A stretch of 64,000 nt of DNA from contig NZ_CP084058.1 of assembly GCF_020215645.1 (NCBI RefSeq), positions 4,030,001-4,094,000 of the forward strand, in the 5' to 3' direction. The notes beneath the pieces are model-generated. The model did no database searches. It saw nothing but the letters and a program-made list of their open reading frames with translations, and had not been told where the DNA came from. This document shows positions 1-8,250 of this stretch, piece after piece. Every line of letters begins with the position of its first letter. Position 1 is the stretch's first letter. The DNA is from Nonomuraea gerenzanensis. Lineage in GTDB: Bacteria; Actinomycetota; Actinomycetes; Streptosporangiales; Streptosporangiaceae. The translations under genes and the position numbers were made by a program.

Positions 1-690
1 GATCATGCGGTCGTCGTGCGTCGCCACCATGGGGTAACCCTTCCCCGCCATGAGGATGCGCAGGCATCGCACGTACGCCTTGTCCACGTTCGTCTTGCCC
101 TGGTGCGCGACCGACGCGGGCTCGCGGTAGGCGCCCTTGACCAGCCGTACGCGGGAGCCCTCCGAGGCCAGGTCGCGGCAGTCCTGCTCGCTGCGGAACA
201 GGTACGCCTGGATCGCCACGCCCGTGGCGGGGTAGTCCTCGCGCAGCTTGCGCAGGATCGACAGCGTGGAGTCGACCGTGGTGTGGTCCTCCATGTCCAG
301 GGTGACGGTGGAGCCGCCGGCAGCGGCGGCGGCGCAGATCTCGCGGGCGTGCTCCAGCGCCATGGACTCGTCGAGCCGCTGCCCGACGGCCGACAGCTTC
401 ACCGACACCTCGCCCCGGCTGCCGAGCTTGAGCGGCTCGACGGCCCGCAGCAGCGTGAGGTAGGCGTCGGCGGTGTCCTCGGCGGCGCGCGCGTCGAGCG
501 TCTCCTCGCCGAGGTGGTCCACGGTCACGGCGAGGCCGGCGTCACGCAGGCGTTCGATCGCGGCGCGGGCCTCCTGGACGCCCTCGCCCGCGACGAACCG
601 CTGCACGACCCGCTTCGTGAGCGGGAATCCTGACACGGTACGGCGTACGACGCCGCTCCTCGAAGCGGCGAGCAGCAGTTGACCCAGCAT
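1..690 (-). CDS. pruB: Proline dehydrogenase (3' end cut by window)
   Basis: The reverse strand opens at an ATG at 688-690 and stays open to the window edge, so the C-terminus is missing. The translation begins MLGQLLLAASRSG and shows the beta-alpha barrel pattern of FAD-dependent proline dehydrogenase, including LDMEDHTT, GVAIQAYLFR and LVKGAYREP, whose KGAY is a family hallmark. It oxidises L-proline to pyrroline-5-carboxylate and passes electrons to the quinone pool. Monofunctional enzymes of about 300 residues are normal in actinobacteria. It is transcribed away from a PucR-family regulator that begins about 76 bp away, which fits the pruB/pruC arrangement known from mycobacteria. Confidence 0.9.
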   Translation of the reverse strand, partial: MLGQLLLAASRSGVVRRTVSGFPLTKRVVQRFVAGEGVQEARAAIERLRDAGLAVTVDHLGEETLDARAAEDTADAYLTLLRAVEPLKLGSRGEVSVKLSAVGQRLDESMALEHAREICAAAAAGGSTVTLDMEDHTTVDSTLSILRKLREDYPATGVAIQAYLFRSEQDCRDLASEGSRVRLVKGAYREPASVAHQGKTNVDKAYVRCLRILMAGKGYPMVATHDDRMI

Positions 691-766
691 GCGTTCAGTG
701 TAGAAACCGCAGCTCAGAGGGGGCCATCGACGGGCGTAACGCCGGTTGTGGCAGGCTGTCGTACAA
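691..766. promoter_or_regulatory. Divergent promoter region, proline dehydrogenase / PucR regulator
   Basis: This 76-bp gap separates the two divergent genes and must hold both promoters. I cannot fix individual -35/-10 boxes or a clear palindrome. No good ribosome binding site precedes the regulator's ATG at 767, so its start could be leaderless. Confidence 0.4.
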
Positions 767-1858
767 ATGCACAACTCCGCTGACCTACAAGAGATCGTCG
801 ATGAGATCGCCGCCCGGCTGGGGGCGTCCGCGACGCTGGAGGACCGCTCGTTCCGGCTGCTGACCTACGGCGCGCAGCACGGCGACATCGACACGGTCCG
901 CCAGGAGTCGATCCTGCGCCGGCGCGCCACGGGCGAGGTCCGCGAGTACTTCGAACGCTACGGCATCGCCAGGGCCGGCGGCCCGGTCAGGATCCCCGCC
1001 GACGCCGAGCTGAAGGTGCTGGCCAGAGTCTGCTGGCCGCTGCGGCACGCCGACGTCACCTACGGCTACCTGTGGCTGCTCGACTCCGGCGAGCTGACCG
1101 ACGAGCGGCTGCGGGCCGCCGCCCCCCTGGTCGCGCGCGCCGCCGCCGCGCTCGCCCAGGAGGCCAGGAGCCGCCAGGACCTCGGGCACGGCCTGCGCGC
1201 GCTGCTCTCCGCCGACCCCGAGGAACGCGCCGGCGCCACCATCGAGGTGCCTGGCCCGGTCGCGGCCATCGCCGTCCGCGAGTCGCCGGAGCGCGTGGCG
1301 GCGCTCTGGACGCTCCCGCGCGGCGTCCTGGCCCGAGCCGGCTCGCCCGTCGCCCTGCTCGCCCCCGCCCACCTGGCGGGGGAGGTCGCGCAGATCGTGC
1401 AGAGCGCGTACGGCACCGCGGCCGGCATCGGCGCCACCCGCGCCGACCCGGCCGACGCCTGGCTGAGCTGGCGCGAGGCCCGCCAGGCGCTGCGCATCGC
1501 CGAGCACTTCCCGCGCCACGCGCCCATCGCCCGCTGGGAGGACCTGGGCGTGCACCGCCTGCTCGCCCGGCTCGGCCAGGCCGACCTGCGCGAGCTGGCC
1601 GCCGAGACCGCGGCGCTGGACAGCGAGCTGGCCCAGACCGTGGAGGTCTACCTCGACCGCGGCGGCCACGTCCAGAAGACGGCCGCCGAGCTGGGCGTCC
1701 ACCGGCAGACGCTGTACTACCGGCTGGGCAAGGCCGAGCGGCTGCTGCACCGCGACCTGTCCGACGGCGACGACCGCCTGGCCGTGCACATGGGGCTCAA
1801 AGCCGCCCGGCTGCGCGCCCAGGACCCCGCTAACCCGCCAGGACCTGCCGGAGCTTAG
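767..1858 (+). CDS. PucR/CdaR-family transcriptional regulator (PruC-like)
   Basis: The 363-residue protein ends in a PucR-type helix-turn-helix, with VEVYLDRGGHVQKTAAEL then GVHRQTLYYRLGKAERL. This is the usual fis-like C-terminal DNA-binding domain of the family. The upstream half is a CdaR-like sensor region without further obvious motifs. I chose the ATG at 767; an in-frame TTG at 746 would add seven residues but has no ribosome site. It is divergent from proline dehydrogenase, and the family member PruC activates proline catabolism in mycobacteria, so proline-responsive control of the neighbour is likely. The 3' end overlaps the convergent hydrolase gene by 29 bp. Confidence 0.85.
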   Translation: MHNSADLQEIVDEIAARLGASATLEDRSFRLLTYGAQHGDIDTVRQESILRRRATGEVREYFERYGIARAGGPVRIPADAELKVLARVCWPLRHADVTYGYLWLLDSGELTDERLRAAAPLVARAAAALAQEARSRQDLGHGLRALLSADPEERAGATIEVPGPVAAIAVRESPERVAALWTLPRGVLARAGSPVALLAPAHLAGEVAQIVQSAYGTAAGIGATRADPADAWLSWREARQALRIAEHFPRHAPIARWEDLGVHRLLARLGQADLRELAAETAALDSELAQTVEVYLDRGGHVQKTAAELGVHRQTLYYRLGKAERLLHRDLSDGDDRLAVHMGLKAARLRAQDPANPPGPAGA

Positions 1859-2696
1859 CGGCGAAGGCCTCGGGCTGGCCCGGCATGCCGAACTCGTCGC
1901 CCATGAAGCCCCCGTGGTTGCTGGGGAAGATCACCGGCTCCGCACCGAGCCGCGCGGCCACCCCCTCGCCACCGCGGCGGGCCATCTCCCCCTCCGACTC
2001 GGCGCCCACCGCGATCACCACCCGCGTCGAGGTGGCACGCAGCGCCTCGAAGTCGGGCTCGTAGTGGGTGCACGTGATGAGGTTCTGGCCGAGCAGGGCG
2101 TCGTCGCGGGAGCCGTCGTCCTGCGCCGGCAGGCCCATCATGGCCGGGTCGGGCACGGGCAGCTCCTTCGGGTCCGCCGGGAACTCGCCCTTGTGGCCGG
2201 TCGTCGCGATGAACTTGGCCATCGCCGGCCCGAACCCCTCCCGCTCGTACGTCTCCCGCATGTCCCTGATCACGGCCATCGCCCGCTCCGCGTCCGGCAG
2301 CACCCTGGCGACCGGCGGCTCGTGCGCCACCAGCGTGCGCACCTGCTCCGGGTGCCGCGCCACCAGCGCCAGCGCGTTCACCGCGCCGCCGCTGCTGGCG
2401 AAGACGTCGACCGGCCCGCCGCCGACCGCGTCGATCAGCCGGTGCAGGTCGTCGGCGTGCAGCTCGGGCGTCGACTCGGCCAGGCCGTCCGTGCGCTTGC
2501 TCCGGCTGACCCCGCGCGGGTCGTAGGTGACCACCGTGCGGTCCTGGAAGTGGCTCGCCAGGGTGGTGAAGCCGCTGGCGTCCATCGGGGAGCCGATCAT
2601 CAGCAGGATCGGCTCGCCGCTGCCCCCGGCCTCGCGGACGTCGTAGGCGAGGGTGGCGCCGGGCACCTCGAGGGTGTGGCTGCTGGGTTCGGTCAT
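1830..2696 (-). CDS. Alpha/beta fold hydrolase
   Basis: The 288-residue protein has the alpha/beta-hydrolase core: an oxyanion region near ILLMIGSPMDA, TYDPRGVSRS, the nucleophile elbow FASSGGAV (Ser about residue 102, G-x-S-x-G relaxed to A-S-S-G-G), and a C-terminal PSNHGGF carrying the probable catalytic His. It is cytoplasmic, with no signal peptide. A good ribosome site (GGAGTG) precedes the ATG. Substrate is unknown; close sequence types are often annotated as haloperoxidase-like or epoxide-hydrolase-like. It converges on and overlaps the PucR regulator gene by 29 bp. Confidence 0.85.
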   Translation of the reverse strand: MTEPSSHTLEVPGATLAYDVREAGGSGEPILLMIGSPMDASGFTTLASHFQDRTVVTYDPRGVSRSKRTDGLAESTPELHADDLHRLIDAVGGGPVDVFASSGGAVNALALVARHPEQVRTLVAHEPPVARVLPDAERAMAVIRDMRETYEREGFGPAMAKFIATTGHKGEFPADPKELPVPDPAMMGLPAQDDGSRDDALLGQNLITCTHYEPDFEALRATSTRVVIAVGAESEGEMARRGGEGVAARLGAEPVIFPSNHGGFMGDEFGMPGQPEAFAAKLRQVLAG

Positions 2697-3223
2697 GTGT
2701 CACTCCTTGTCGATGGACCGAAGAGGTAGACCGGGCGAGGCCGGGAAACTCATCGCCGGCCGCCGGCGCACACGTGATACGAGTCTGGACCATATCGGCT
2801 CATGTCACGATGACGCCCGCCTCCGCCAGCAGGGCCATGAACAGCCCGAGGCAGAGGAGCGCCACCGGCCAGACTCTCTGCGTGAGCGCCACGGCCATGC
2901 CGACGAGGAGCGCCACCAGGGCGAGGCTGCTAAGGGGATCCACGGGGGACCTGCTGCCCGCGTACGCGGAGGTCAGACCTGGCACGGCCGTCCGGTGCCC
3001 TGATCGTTGAACTCCGGGCTGCGCCGGCTGCGTACCACCCCGCGAGACCCGCGTCGCGGGCCGGCGAAGCAGGTGATCACCATACGTTTCTCGAAGGACG
3101 GCGTCACTCGCCGGGCTCATCACCGCCATGGCTCAGGCGGCCGAGAACCCGATCAGCCCTCATGGTGGCTGATCGGCCAGACGCTCACCGCGGCCACCAT
3201 CTTCGAGTAGGAGCACGGGGCCC
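2697..3223. other. 527-bp gap with one doubtful small ORF and a hairpin
   Basis: This stretch has no convincing long gene. It holds a possible 47-codon membrane ORF (2800-2943, minus) and a 10-bp perfect inverted repeat at 3149-3176 (CCGATCAGCC, 8-nt loop, GGCTGATCGG). A weaker 7-bp repeat lies at 3039-3060. The 10-bp hairpin sits about 50 bp before the next rightward gene and could be an operator or a terminator. Confidence 0.5.
2800..2943 (-). CDS. Possible small two-helix membrane protein
   Basis: A 47-codon GTG-started frame (VDPLSSLALVALLVGMAV...) encodes two hydrophobic stretches separated by the short polar turn TQRVW. The same frame extends upstream to 3129, but the extra sequence is low-quality and unlike protein. 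The ribosome site is weak (AGCAGG). It is the only hydrophobic-helix signal in a 527-bp gap. Treat it as tentative: GC-rich noise can also produce Leu/Ala/Val runs. Confidence 0.3.
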   Translation of the reverse strand: MDPLSSLALVALLVGMAVALTQRVWPVALLCLGLFMALLAEAGVIVT

Positions 3224-3529
3224 ATGGAGGAAGACCGCGTGCGCGAGGCGCTCGGCGCGCTGATCGAGCTGCTGGAAGGTCTCGGCGAGCCGCACGCCTC
3301 CTCCGCCGCAGGGCTCGGACGCCTGGACCTGATGGTCGAGGAGGCCCGCGACCGCGACTCTGCCGACCTGCTCCAGCAGGCCGTCCGCACCATCATCCGC
3401 CTGTACGGCGGCATGGGCAGCTTCGCCGACGTGGTGCTGATGGAGTCGGGCGAGGTGCTGCCGGAGCAGGAAGAGTTCTACGAGCTGCGCAGGCGGCTGT
3501 TCCAAGCGGCCCGGGACGAGCTGCGCTAA
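3224..3529 (+). CDS. Small acidic helical protein, unknown function
   Basis: A 101-residue, largely helical acidic protein (MEEDRVREALGALIELLEGL...) with no cysteines and no membrane segment. I do not recognise a named domain. Coding potential looks real: GC-rich third positions, and an ATG after a purine-rich stretch. Its TAA shares the four bases CTAA (3526-3529) with the stop codon of the convergent GH16-like gene, so the two transcripts must overlap at their 3' ends. Confidence 0.6.
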   Translation: MEEDRVREALGALIELLEGLGEPHASSAAGLGRLDLMVEEARDRDSADLLQQAVRTIIRLYGGMGSFADVVLMESGEVLPEQEEFYELRRRLFQAARDELR

Positions 3530-4251
3530 CGCGCCTTGTAGACCTTCACCCAGTCCACATACATCGACACGGTCTCAGGCGTGGAGGAGTCGCGGCACCG
3601 AGGCTCGCACACCACGTCGTTCTGCAACGCCAGCCCCATCCGCCGCCCCTCGGGCACGTGCGCCCCCCGATAGTCCCAGACCTTCCGCCCGTCCAGCCAG
3701 AACGTCAGCCGCCCCGGCACCCAGTCCACCGCCGCCGTGTGCCACCGCGTGAAGTCACCCCGCAGCACCTTCCTGGCCCGCCCCTGCTCGCTGTGGACGA
3801 AGATGCCGCCGCCCTGCCGCTTCGGGTCGACGATCTCGGCGAAGTTGACCTCGGAGTAGCCGTCGTCCTGCGAGGTCGGCCACAGCAGCGCCACCGGCGT
3901 GTAGCCGGCGCCGGCCTCCGCCCTGAACCTGACCTCCCACCGGCCGTACTGCTGGGCGAGCCGCGTCGCCACGCCGCCCGACAGGTCCTTGCCGCCGTAC
4001 AGGCCGCCCTTGAGCCGCAGCACGCCGCCCGAGACCGTGGCCGCCTTGCCCGTGCGCGGGTTACGGGCGGCCTGGGGCGAGTGGTAGATCATCCAGCGGT
4101 TCGTGTCGATGGCGGAGCCGTTGAAGTTCTCGACGAGGACGGGGCGGCCCCACGGCGTGGCGGTCTGCGCGTGCGCGGGCTGCGGGAGGGCGGCGACGCC
4201 CGCCAGGGCGACCGCCGCCAGGATCCGGCTGCGTTGAGGCATGCGGTCCAT
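3526..4251 (-). CDS. Secreted GH16-like glycoside hydrolase, altered catalytic motif
   Basis: From the ATG at 4251 the protein is 241 residues, with a signal peptide (RSRILAAVALAGVAALPQPAHA) followed by a concanavalin-like jelly-roll domain. Typical GH16 features are FNGSAIDTNRW, YGRWEVRFRA, WHTAAVDWVPGRLTFWLDG and the C-terminal YVDWVKVY. The catalytic strand reads EVNFAE where GH16 enzymes normally have E-[ILV]-D-x-x-E: both glutamates are kept but the central Asp is Asn. The mature C-terminal half has a close Cys pair (CEPRC). It probably acts on beta-glucans or galactans outside the cell, if active. The in-frame upstream ATG at 4293 would put 14 non-signal residues first. Confidence 0.8.
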   Translation of the reverse strand: MDRMPQRSRILAAVALAGVAALPQPAHAQTATPWGRPVLVENFNGSAIDTNRWMIYHSPQAARNPRTGKAATVSGGVLRLKGGLYGGKDLSGGVATRLAQQYGRWEVRFRAEAGAGYTPVALLWPTSQDDGYSEVNFAEIVDPKRQGGGIFVHSEQGRARKVLRGDFTRWHTAAVDWVPGRLTFWLDGRKVWDYRGAHVPEGRRMGLALQNDVVCEPRCRDSSTPETVSMYVDWVKVYKAR

Positions 4252-4390
4252 CGAAGCAAAGATCTCACTCGGATAACAACCCTTCTGTCCCATCTGTCAC
4301 TCTGGGCACGCCGCGCGGGGCGCCGAGTGGCCGTACCAGGCGGGCTCGCCCCGGGCCGCCAGGTACGCGTAAGACGGTCTGGAAATGGCG

Positions 4391-4418
4391 CCGGCAGGTG
4401 GCCACCGCCACCTGCCGG
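4391..4418 (-). terminator. Hairpin terminator downstream of the GT4 gene
   Basis: A perfect 12-bp inverted repeat (CCGGCAGGTGGC, 4-nt loop, GCCACCTGCCGG) lies 15 bp beyond the stop of the leftward glycosyltransferase gene. There is no U-tract, which is common for actinobacterial terminators. Confidence 0.7.
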
Positions 4419-4432
4419 AGATCTCGCGAAGG

Positions 4433-5536
4433 TCAGGCGCAGGCCGCCTCGTAGACGCGGACCAGCTCCTGGCTCACCCGCTCCCAGGAATAGCGCGAGC
4501 GCGCCCGGTCGGCGCCCGCGTAGCCCAGCGCGGTACGCAGGGTCGGGTCGTAGAGCAGCTCGCGGGCCAGCCGCGCGGTGCGGGCGGGCCGGTCCGGCGG
4601 CACCAGCAGCCCGGTGACGCCGTCGATGATGGAGTCGAGGTGCGCGCCCACGGCCGAGGCGATCACCGGCACGCCGCAGGCCATCGCCTCCAGCGCCACG
4701 ATGCCCGTCACGGCCTCGCGCGGCACCGACACCACGGCGTCCGCGCTGCGCATCAGCTTCGGCACGGCGGCCCGCTTGACCTGGCCGAGCAGCGTCACCC
4801 GGTCGGCCACGCCGAGCTGCTCCGCCAGCGCGCGCAGGCGGCGCGCGTCCCTGTCCTGGTCGAGGTCCTCCGGCTCGGGCCCGCCGGCGATGACCAGCTC
4901 GACGTCCCCGAGGCCCTGCAGCGCCCGCACGATGGTGTGCGCGCCGCGGTCGATCGACAGCGGCCCGACGTGCAGGAGGCGCTTGCGGCTGCCGCGCGTG
5001 GCGATCGCCCCCCGGCGCTGGAAGCGCTCGGTGTCCACGCCGTACGGCACCACGGCGATGTTGTTGCGCGGCACGCCCAGCCTGATCAGTGCCGACTCCT
5101 CGTCACCCGAGCCCGCGATGACCGCGTCGGCCCGGCGGCCGAGCGCCCGCTCCAGCTCCATGTGCGTGGTGTCGACCGTGTAGAACGTCTGCGTGACGGG
5201 AACGCCCAGCCCCTTGGCGCCCGCCACGGCGACCAGCCCGCCGGTCCACGAGTGCGCGTGGATCACGTCGGGACGCTCCTGGCTCCACCGCTTCATCAAC
5301 TGGTTGCCCACCTCGTTGAGGTACGGCACCACGTCGTCGCCCACGAGCTCTTTGGCGGGCCCCACGTCGATGTGCTCCAGAGTGACACCCGGGGCCACCC
5401 GCGTCTTGGGCTTGCCATCGGAGTTGTCACGGCGGGAGTAGATGGTGACGTGGTGCTCGCGCCCCAGCTCGCGTGCGACGGACAGGATGCGGTGGCGCTG
5501 GTTACCGTTTGCGGAAGCGACGATCGCAATATTCAT
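4433..5536 (-). CDS. Glycosyltransferase family 4
   Basis: A 367-residue GT-B enzyme. The N-terminal Rossmann half has MNIAIVASANGNQRHRI and DVIHAHSWTGGLVA. The C-terminal donor-binding half has VVPYGVDTERF, LLHVGPLSIDRGAHT, LVIAGGPE, VTLLGQV and the E-x7-E type signature around EAVTGIVALEAMACGVPVIA. Family members move a sugar from a nucleotide donor to a lipid, glycan or small-molecule acceptor at the cytoplasmic face. I moved the start from 5563 to the ATG at 5536 because the strand beta-1 starts there. It stands alone, with its own terminator, so the acceptor cannot be guessed. Confidence 0.85.
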   Translation of the reverse strand: MNIAIVASANGNQRHRILSVARELGREHHVTIYSRRDNSDGKPKTRVAPGVTLEHIDVGPAKELVGDDVVPYLNEVGNQLMKRWSQERPDVIHAHSWTGGLVAVAGAKGLGVPVTQTFYTVDTTHMELERALGRRADAVIAGSGDEESALIRLGVPRNNIAVVPYGVDTERFQRRGAIATRGSRKRLLHVGPLSIDRGAHTIVRALQGLGDVELVIAGGPEPEDLDQDRDARRLRALAEQLGVADRVTLLGQVKRAAVPKLMRSADAVVSVPREAVTGIVALEAMACGVPVIASAVGAHLDSIIDGVTGLLVPPDRPARTARLARELLYDPTLRTALGYAGADRARSRYSWERVSQELVRVYEAACA

Positions 5537-5642
5537 GGCACACCTCAGCGTGGAAAGCCTCAAAGGTGTGCCTGCGTCTTAGGCACGTCGTTCTACGCCT
5601 TCGACCATACCCAGATTTCCGTCGATCGCAAACCCCCGCAGA

Positions 5643-7472
5643 TCAGACACCTCGGAGCGCGAAGACCACGATCTCGTCCCACACCTGGCCGCCGGAGAAC
5701 GCGTGCCGGTCCGCCTCCACCGCCTTGACCACGGTGGACGGCGCCTGACCGGCGCACCGGCTGAGCACGTCGGCCAGCCGCTCCTCCCCGTACGGCTCGC
5801 CGTGCTCGTTCCTGGAGGAGATCAGCCCCTCCGAGTAGAGCACCAGCGTCTCGCCGGGAGCGATGGTCAGCGTCTCGACCCCGGTCTCGGCCTCGGGTGA
5901 GATGCCCAGCGGCACGCCGCCGCCCTCGGCGAAGCGCACCCCGCCGTCGGGCTGCAGCAGCACGGCCGGATGGTGCCCGGCCGACGACATGTGGATCCGC
6001 CGCCCCTGCACGAACCCCGCCACGGCCATCACGAACATGCCCGTGCCCTGCGCCACCAGGGCCTGGTTGACCTTGCGCATCACCAGGTCGGGGTCGGAGT
6101 CCCAGACGCTGAGCACGCGCAGCCCGCCGCGCACCATGGCGCTGACCGAGGCCGCCTCCTCGCCCTTGCCCGCGGCCCCGCCCAGCGCGAAGCCCCAGCC
6201 GCCCGAGACGGGGAAGACGTCGTAGAACTCGGCGCCCACCGACGAGCCCGGGTGGTAGACGGCCGCGGCCTCGTAGCCGGGCACGTCGGGCAGGTTGCGC
6301 GGGGCGACGCTGGCCGACAGGGCGTCGGCGGCCCTGGAGCGGCTCTGGAAGCTGCTCTGGGACCGTACGGCCAGCCCCATCTGCAGCCCCACCTCCTGCA
6401 GGACGGCCAGGTCCGCCAGCGCGAACGGCGGCGTGTCGTGCGAGCGCACCAGCGTCAGCGCCCCGTCGCCGCGGCCGATCGGCACGCACAGCACCGAGCC
6501 GGCGCCCATCACGGTCAGCAGCGGCCCGTCGGCGCAGAAGCCGAGCAGCGTGTCGTCGTCCACCATCTCCAGCACCACGCCGGAGCCGCGCTCCAGCACC
6601 TGCAGCACGAGCTGGCTCGTCGCCGGATCGGCGGACTCGACCTGCCGGACGAGGCCGCCCAGCGGGTGGTTCTTCGGCGCCATGACGACCGAGCGGCGCG
6701 GCGCCCCGTCACGCACCATGTCGGCGATCACCCAGTCGGCCCACTCGGCCGCCAGCAGCCGCGACGCCCGCTGCAGAGCGACGGGGCGCAGCAGCGCCTC
6801 CTCGTCCAGCAGCAGCCTGCTGACCCGGGTCAGCAGGTCCTGGCGCCTGGCCGCGGCCAGCAGCAGCGCGCCGTCGCTCTGCTCGGGCCGGCGCGCGCCC
6901 GGCTCGGGCAGCTGCACCTCGGTCGGCAGCGCCACCGCCGCGACCATCTGCTGCGGCTCGCCCGGCATCGTCAGCCTGGTCAGCGCGAGCTGGACGGTGT
7001 GCGTGCGCCCCTGGTGCGCCAGCCGCGTCTCGAACGCCGCCGGCTGCCCGGTCTGCAGCACCGACGTCAGGTGGGAGCGGAACGCGGCCCGCCGCGACAC
7101 GTCCACCAGCAGCGGGAACGACCGTCCCACGAGGTAGCCGTCGGGGCTGCCCAGCACGCGGGAGGTCTCGGGGTTGATCCGCCGGACCACCCCGCCGCCG
7201 TCGAGCACGATGACGGGCACGGGGAAGGCGCGCAGCACCTGGCGCAGCAGCTTCAGCTCGCGTTGGCCGCCGTCCTTGCGACCGGCCCGCTTGGGAGCCT
7301 TGCGCAGCTCCTCGCGGGCCTCGGCCAGCAGTTCGGCGGCGGTGTCGAGCTCGGCGAGCGCGGCGTCGAGCGTGGGGGCCAGGTCGGCGGGGTAGGCGGC
7401 CCTCGCCTCGCGCAACGAGGAGACGCGCCCGGCCAGCGCGTCAAGCGCGTGTTCGAGGTCCGGCATGGTCAT
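5643..7472 (-). CDS. PAS-GAF-PP2C (SpoIIE/RsbU-like) signalling protein with degenerate phosphatase motifs
   Basis: The 609-residue protein has an N-terminal coiled coil (about 1-70), a PAS domain (about 75-190, FPVPVIVLDGGGVVRRIN), a GAF-like domain (about 205-375) and a C-terminal SpoIIE-type PP2C domain (about 400-609). In the PP2C part the usual metal-binding motifs are changed: GGDxxD reads GAEFYD, GDxxGKG reads GGAAGKG, TDG reads SEG, and the final DD reads DE. At least one core metal Asp is lost. It may be a weak enzyme or a pseudophosphatase that binds a STAS or sensor partner. It is divergent from the GAF-ANTAR gene and close to a STAS/sigma/kinase set. Confidence 0.85.
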   Translation of the reverse strand: MTMPDLEHALDALAGRVSSLREARAAYPADLAPTLDAALAELDTAAELLAEAREELRKAPKRAGRKDGGQRELKLLRQVLRAFPVPVIVLDGGGVVRRINPETSRVLGSPDGYLVGRSFPLLVDVSRRAAFRSHLTSVLQTGQPAAFETRLAHQGRTHTVQLALTRLTMPGEPQQMVAAVALPTEVQLPEPGARRPEQSDGALLLAAARRQDLLTRVSRLLLDEEALLRPVALQRASRLLAAEWADWVIADMVRDGAPRRSVVMAPKNHPLGGLVRQVESADPATSQLVLQVLERGSGVVLEMVDDDTLLGFCADGPLLTVMGAGSVLCVPIGRGDGALTLVRSHDTPPFALADLAVLQEVGLQMGLAVRSQSSFQSRSRAADALSASVAPRNLPDVPGYEAAAVYHPGSSVGAEFYDVFPVSGGWGFALGGAAGKGEEAASVSAMVRGGLRVLSVWDSDPDLVMRKVNQALVAQGTGMFVMAVAGFVQGRRIHMSSAGHHPAVLLQPDGGVRFAEGGGVPLGISPEAETGVETLTIAPGETLVLYSEGLISSRNEHGEPYGEERLADVLSRCAGQAPSTVVKAVEADRHAFSGGQVWDEIVVFALRGV

Positions 7473-7530
7473 GGTCTGACGCTACGCCACTCGGGATAAT
7501 GCTAGCCATAAGGGGTAGAAGCTTGTTGCT

Positions 7531-8250
7531 ATGGAATCGACCGCGATGATCACCCCCGGACTAGCCAGAGACCTCGCCGCACTGGGCCGGCTGGGGGAGG
7601 ACACCTCGACGGAAAGCGTATTGCGCGGGCTGACCACAGCGCTGGCCGCGGGCGTGCCCAACTGCTCGGGCGCCTCCGCCGAGCACTGGCGCGACCACCG
7701 GGTGCTCGTCTCCGGCTCCCACAGCGAGCTGATCATGCTCGTCGAAGGCGAGCGCGAGCTGGGGGAGGGCCCCTCCATCGAGGCCAGGCAGAGCGGTGGC
7801 CGCGCCACGGTCACGGACGTGCTCAAGGAGACCCGCTGGCCCCGCTACGACGCGCTGGCCACCCGCTGGGGCGTGCGCTCGGCGCTCGTGGTGCCCATCG
7901 AGGTGCCGCCCGCCCTGCTCGTCGTCGGCCTCTACTCCGTACGCCCCGGGGCGTTCTCCCCGCAGGGCGCCGGTTCGCTCGCCGACATGCTGACCGAGCA
8001 GGTCGGCGTGGCGATGGCGAACATGTGGGAGTTCGAGGAGGTGCGCACCGACCACGCGCAGCTCCAGGAGGCCCTGGCCGGCCGCTCGGTGATCGACCAG
8101 GCCAAGGGCATCATCATGCAGACCAGCGGGTGCACCGCCGAGGCCGCCTTCGAGGAGCTGCGCAGGATCTCCCAGCACCACCAGGTCAAGGTGGCCGACC
8201 TGGCCAGGCTGCTGGTCGACGAGCACCAGCGCAAGTCGTCGAGGCGCTAA
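7531..8250 (+). CDS. GAF-ANTAR domain response regulator
   Basis: The 239-residue protein has an N-terminal GAF domain (about 15-165) and a C-terminal ANTAR RNA-binding domain (about 175-235, with ALAGRSVIDQAKGIIM and the A-F-E-E-L-R-x-I-S helix). ANTAR proteins bind paired hairpins in nascent mRNA and prevent termination; the GAF domain is the likely signal input. The gene is divergent from the PP2C-like gene 58 bp away. It ends with CTAA, shared with the stop of the convergent STAS gene (4-bp overlap at 8247-8250). Confidence 0.9.
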   Translation: MESTAMITPGLARDLAALGRLGEDTSTESVLRGLTTALAAGVPNCSGASAEHWRDHRVLVSGSHSELIMLVEGERELGEGPSIEARQSGGRATVTDVLKETRWPRYDALATRWGVRSALVVPIEVPPALLVVGLYSVRPGAFSPQGAGSLADMLTEQVGVAMANMWEFEEVRTDHAQLQEALAGRSVIDQAKGIIMQTSGCTAEAAFEELRRISQHHQVKVADLARLLVDEHQRKSSRR

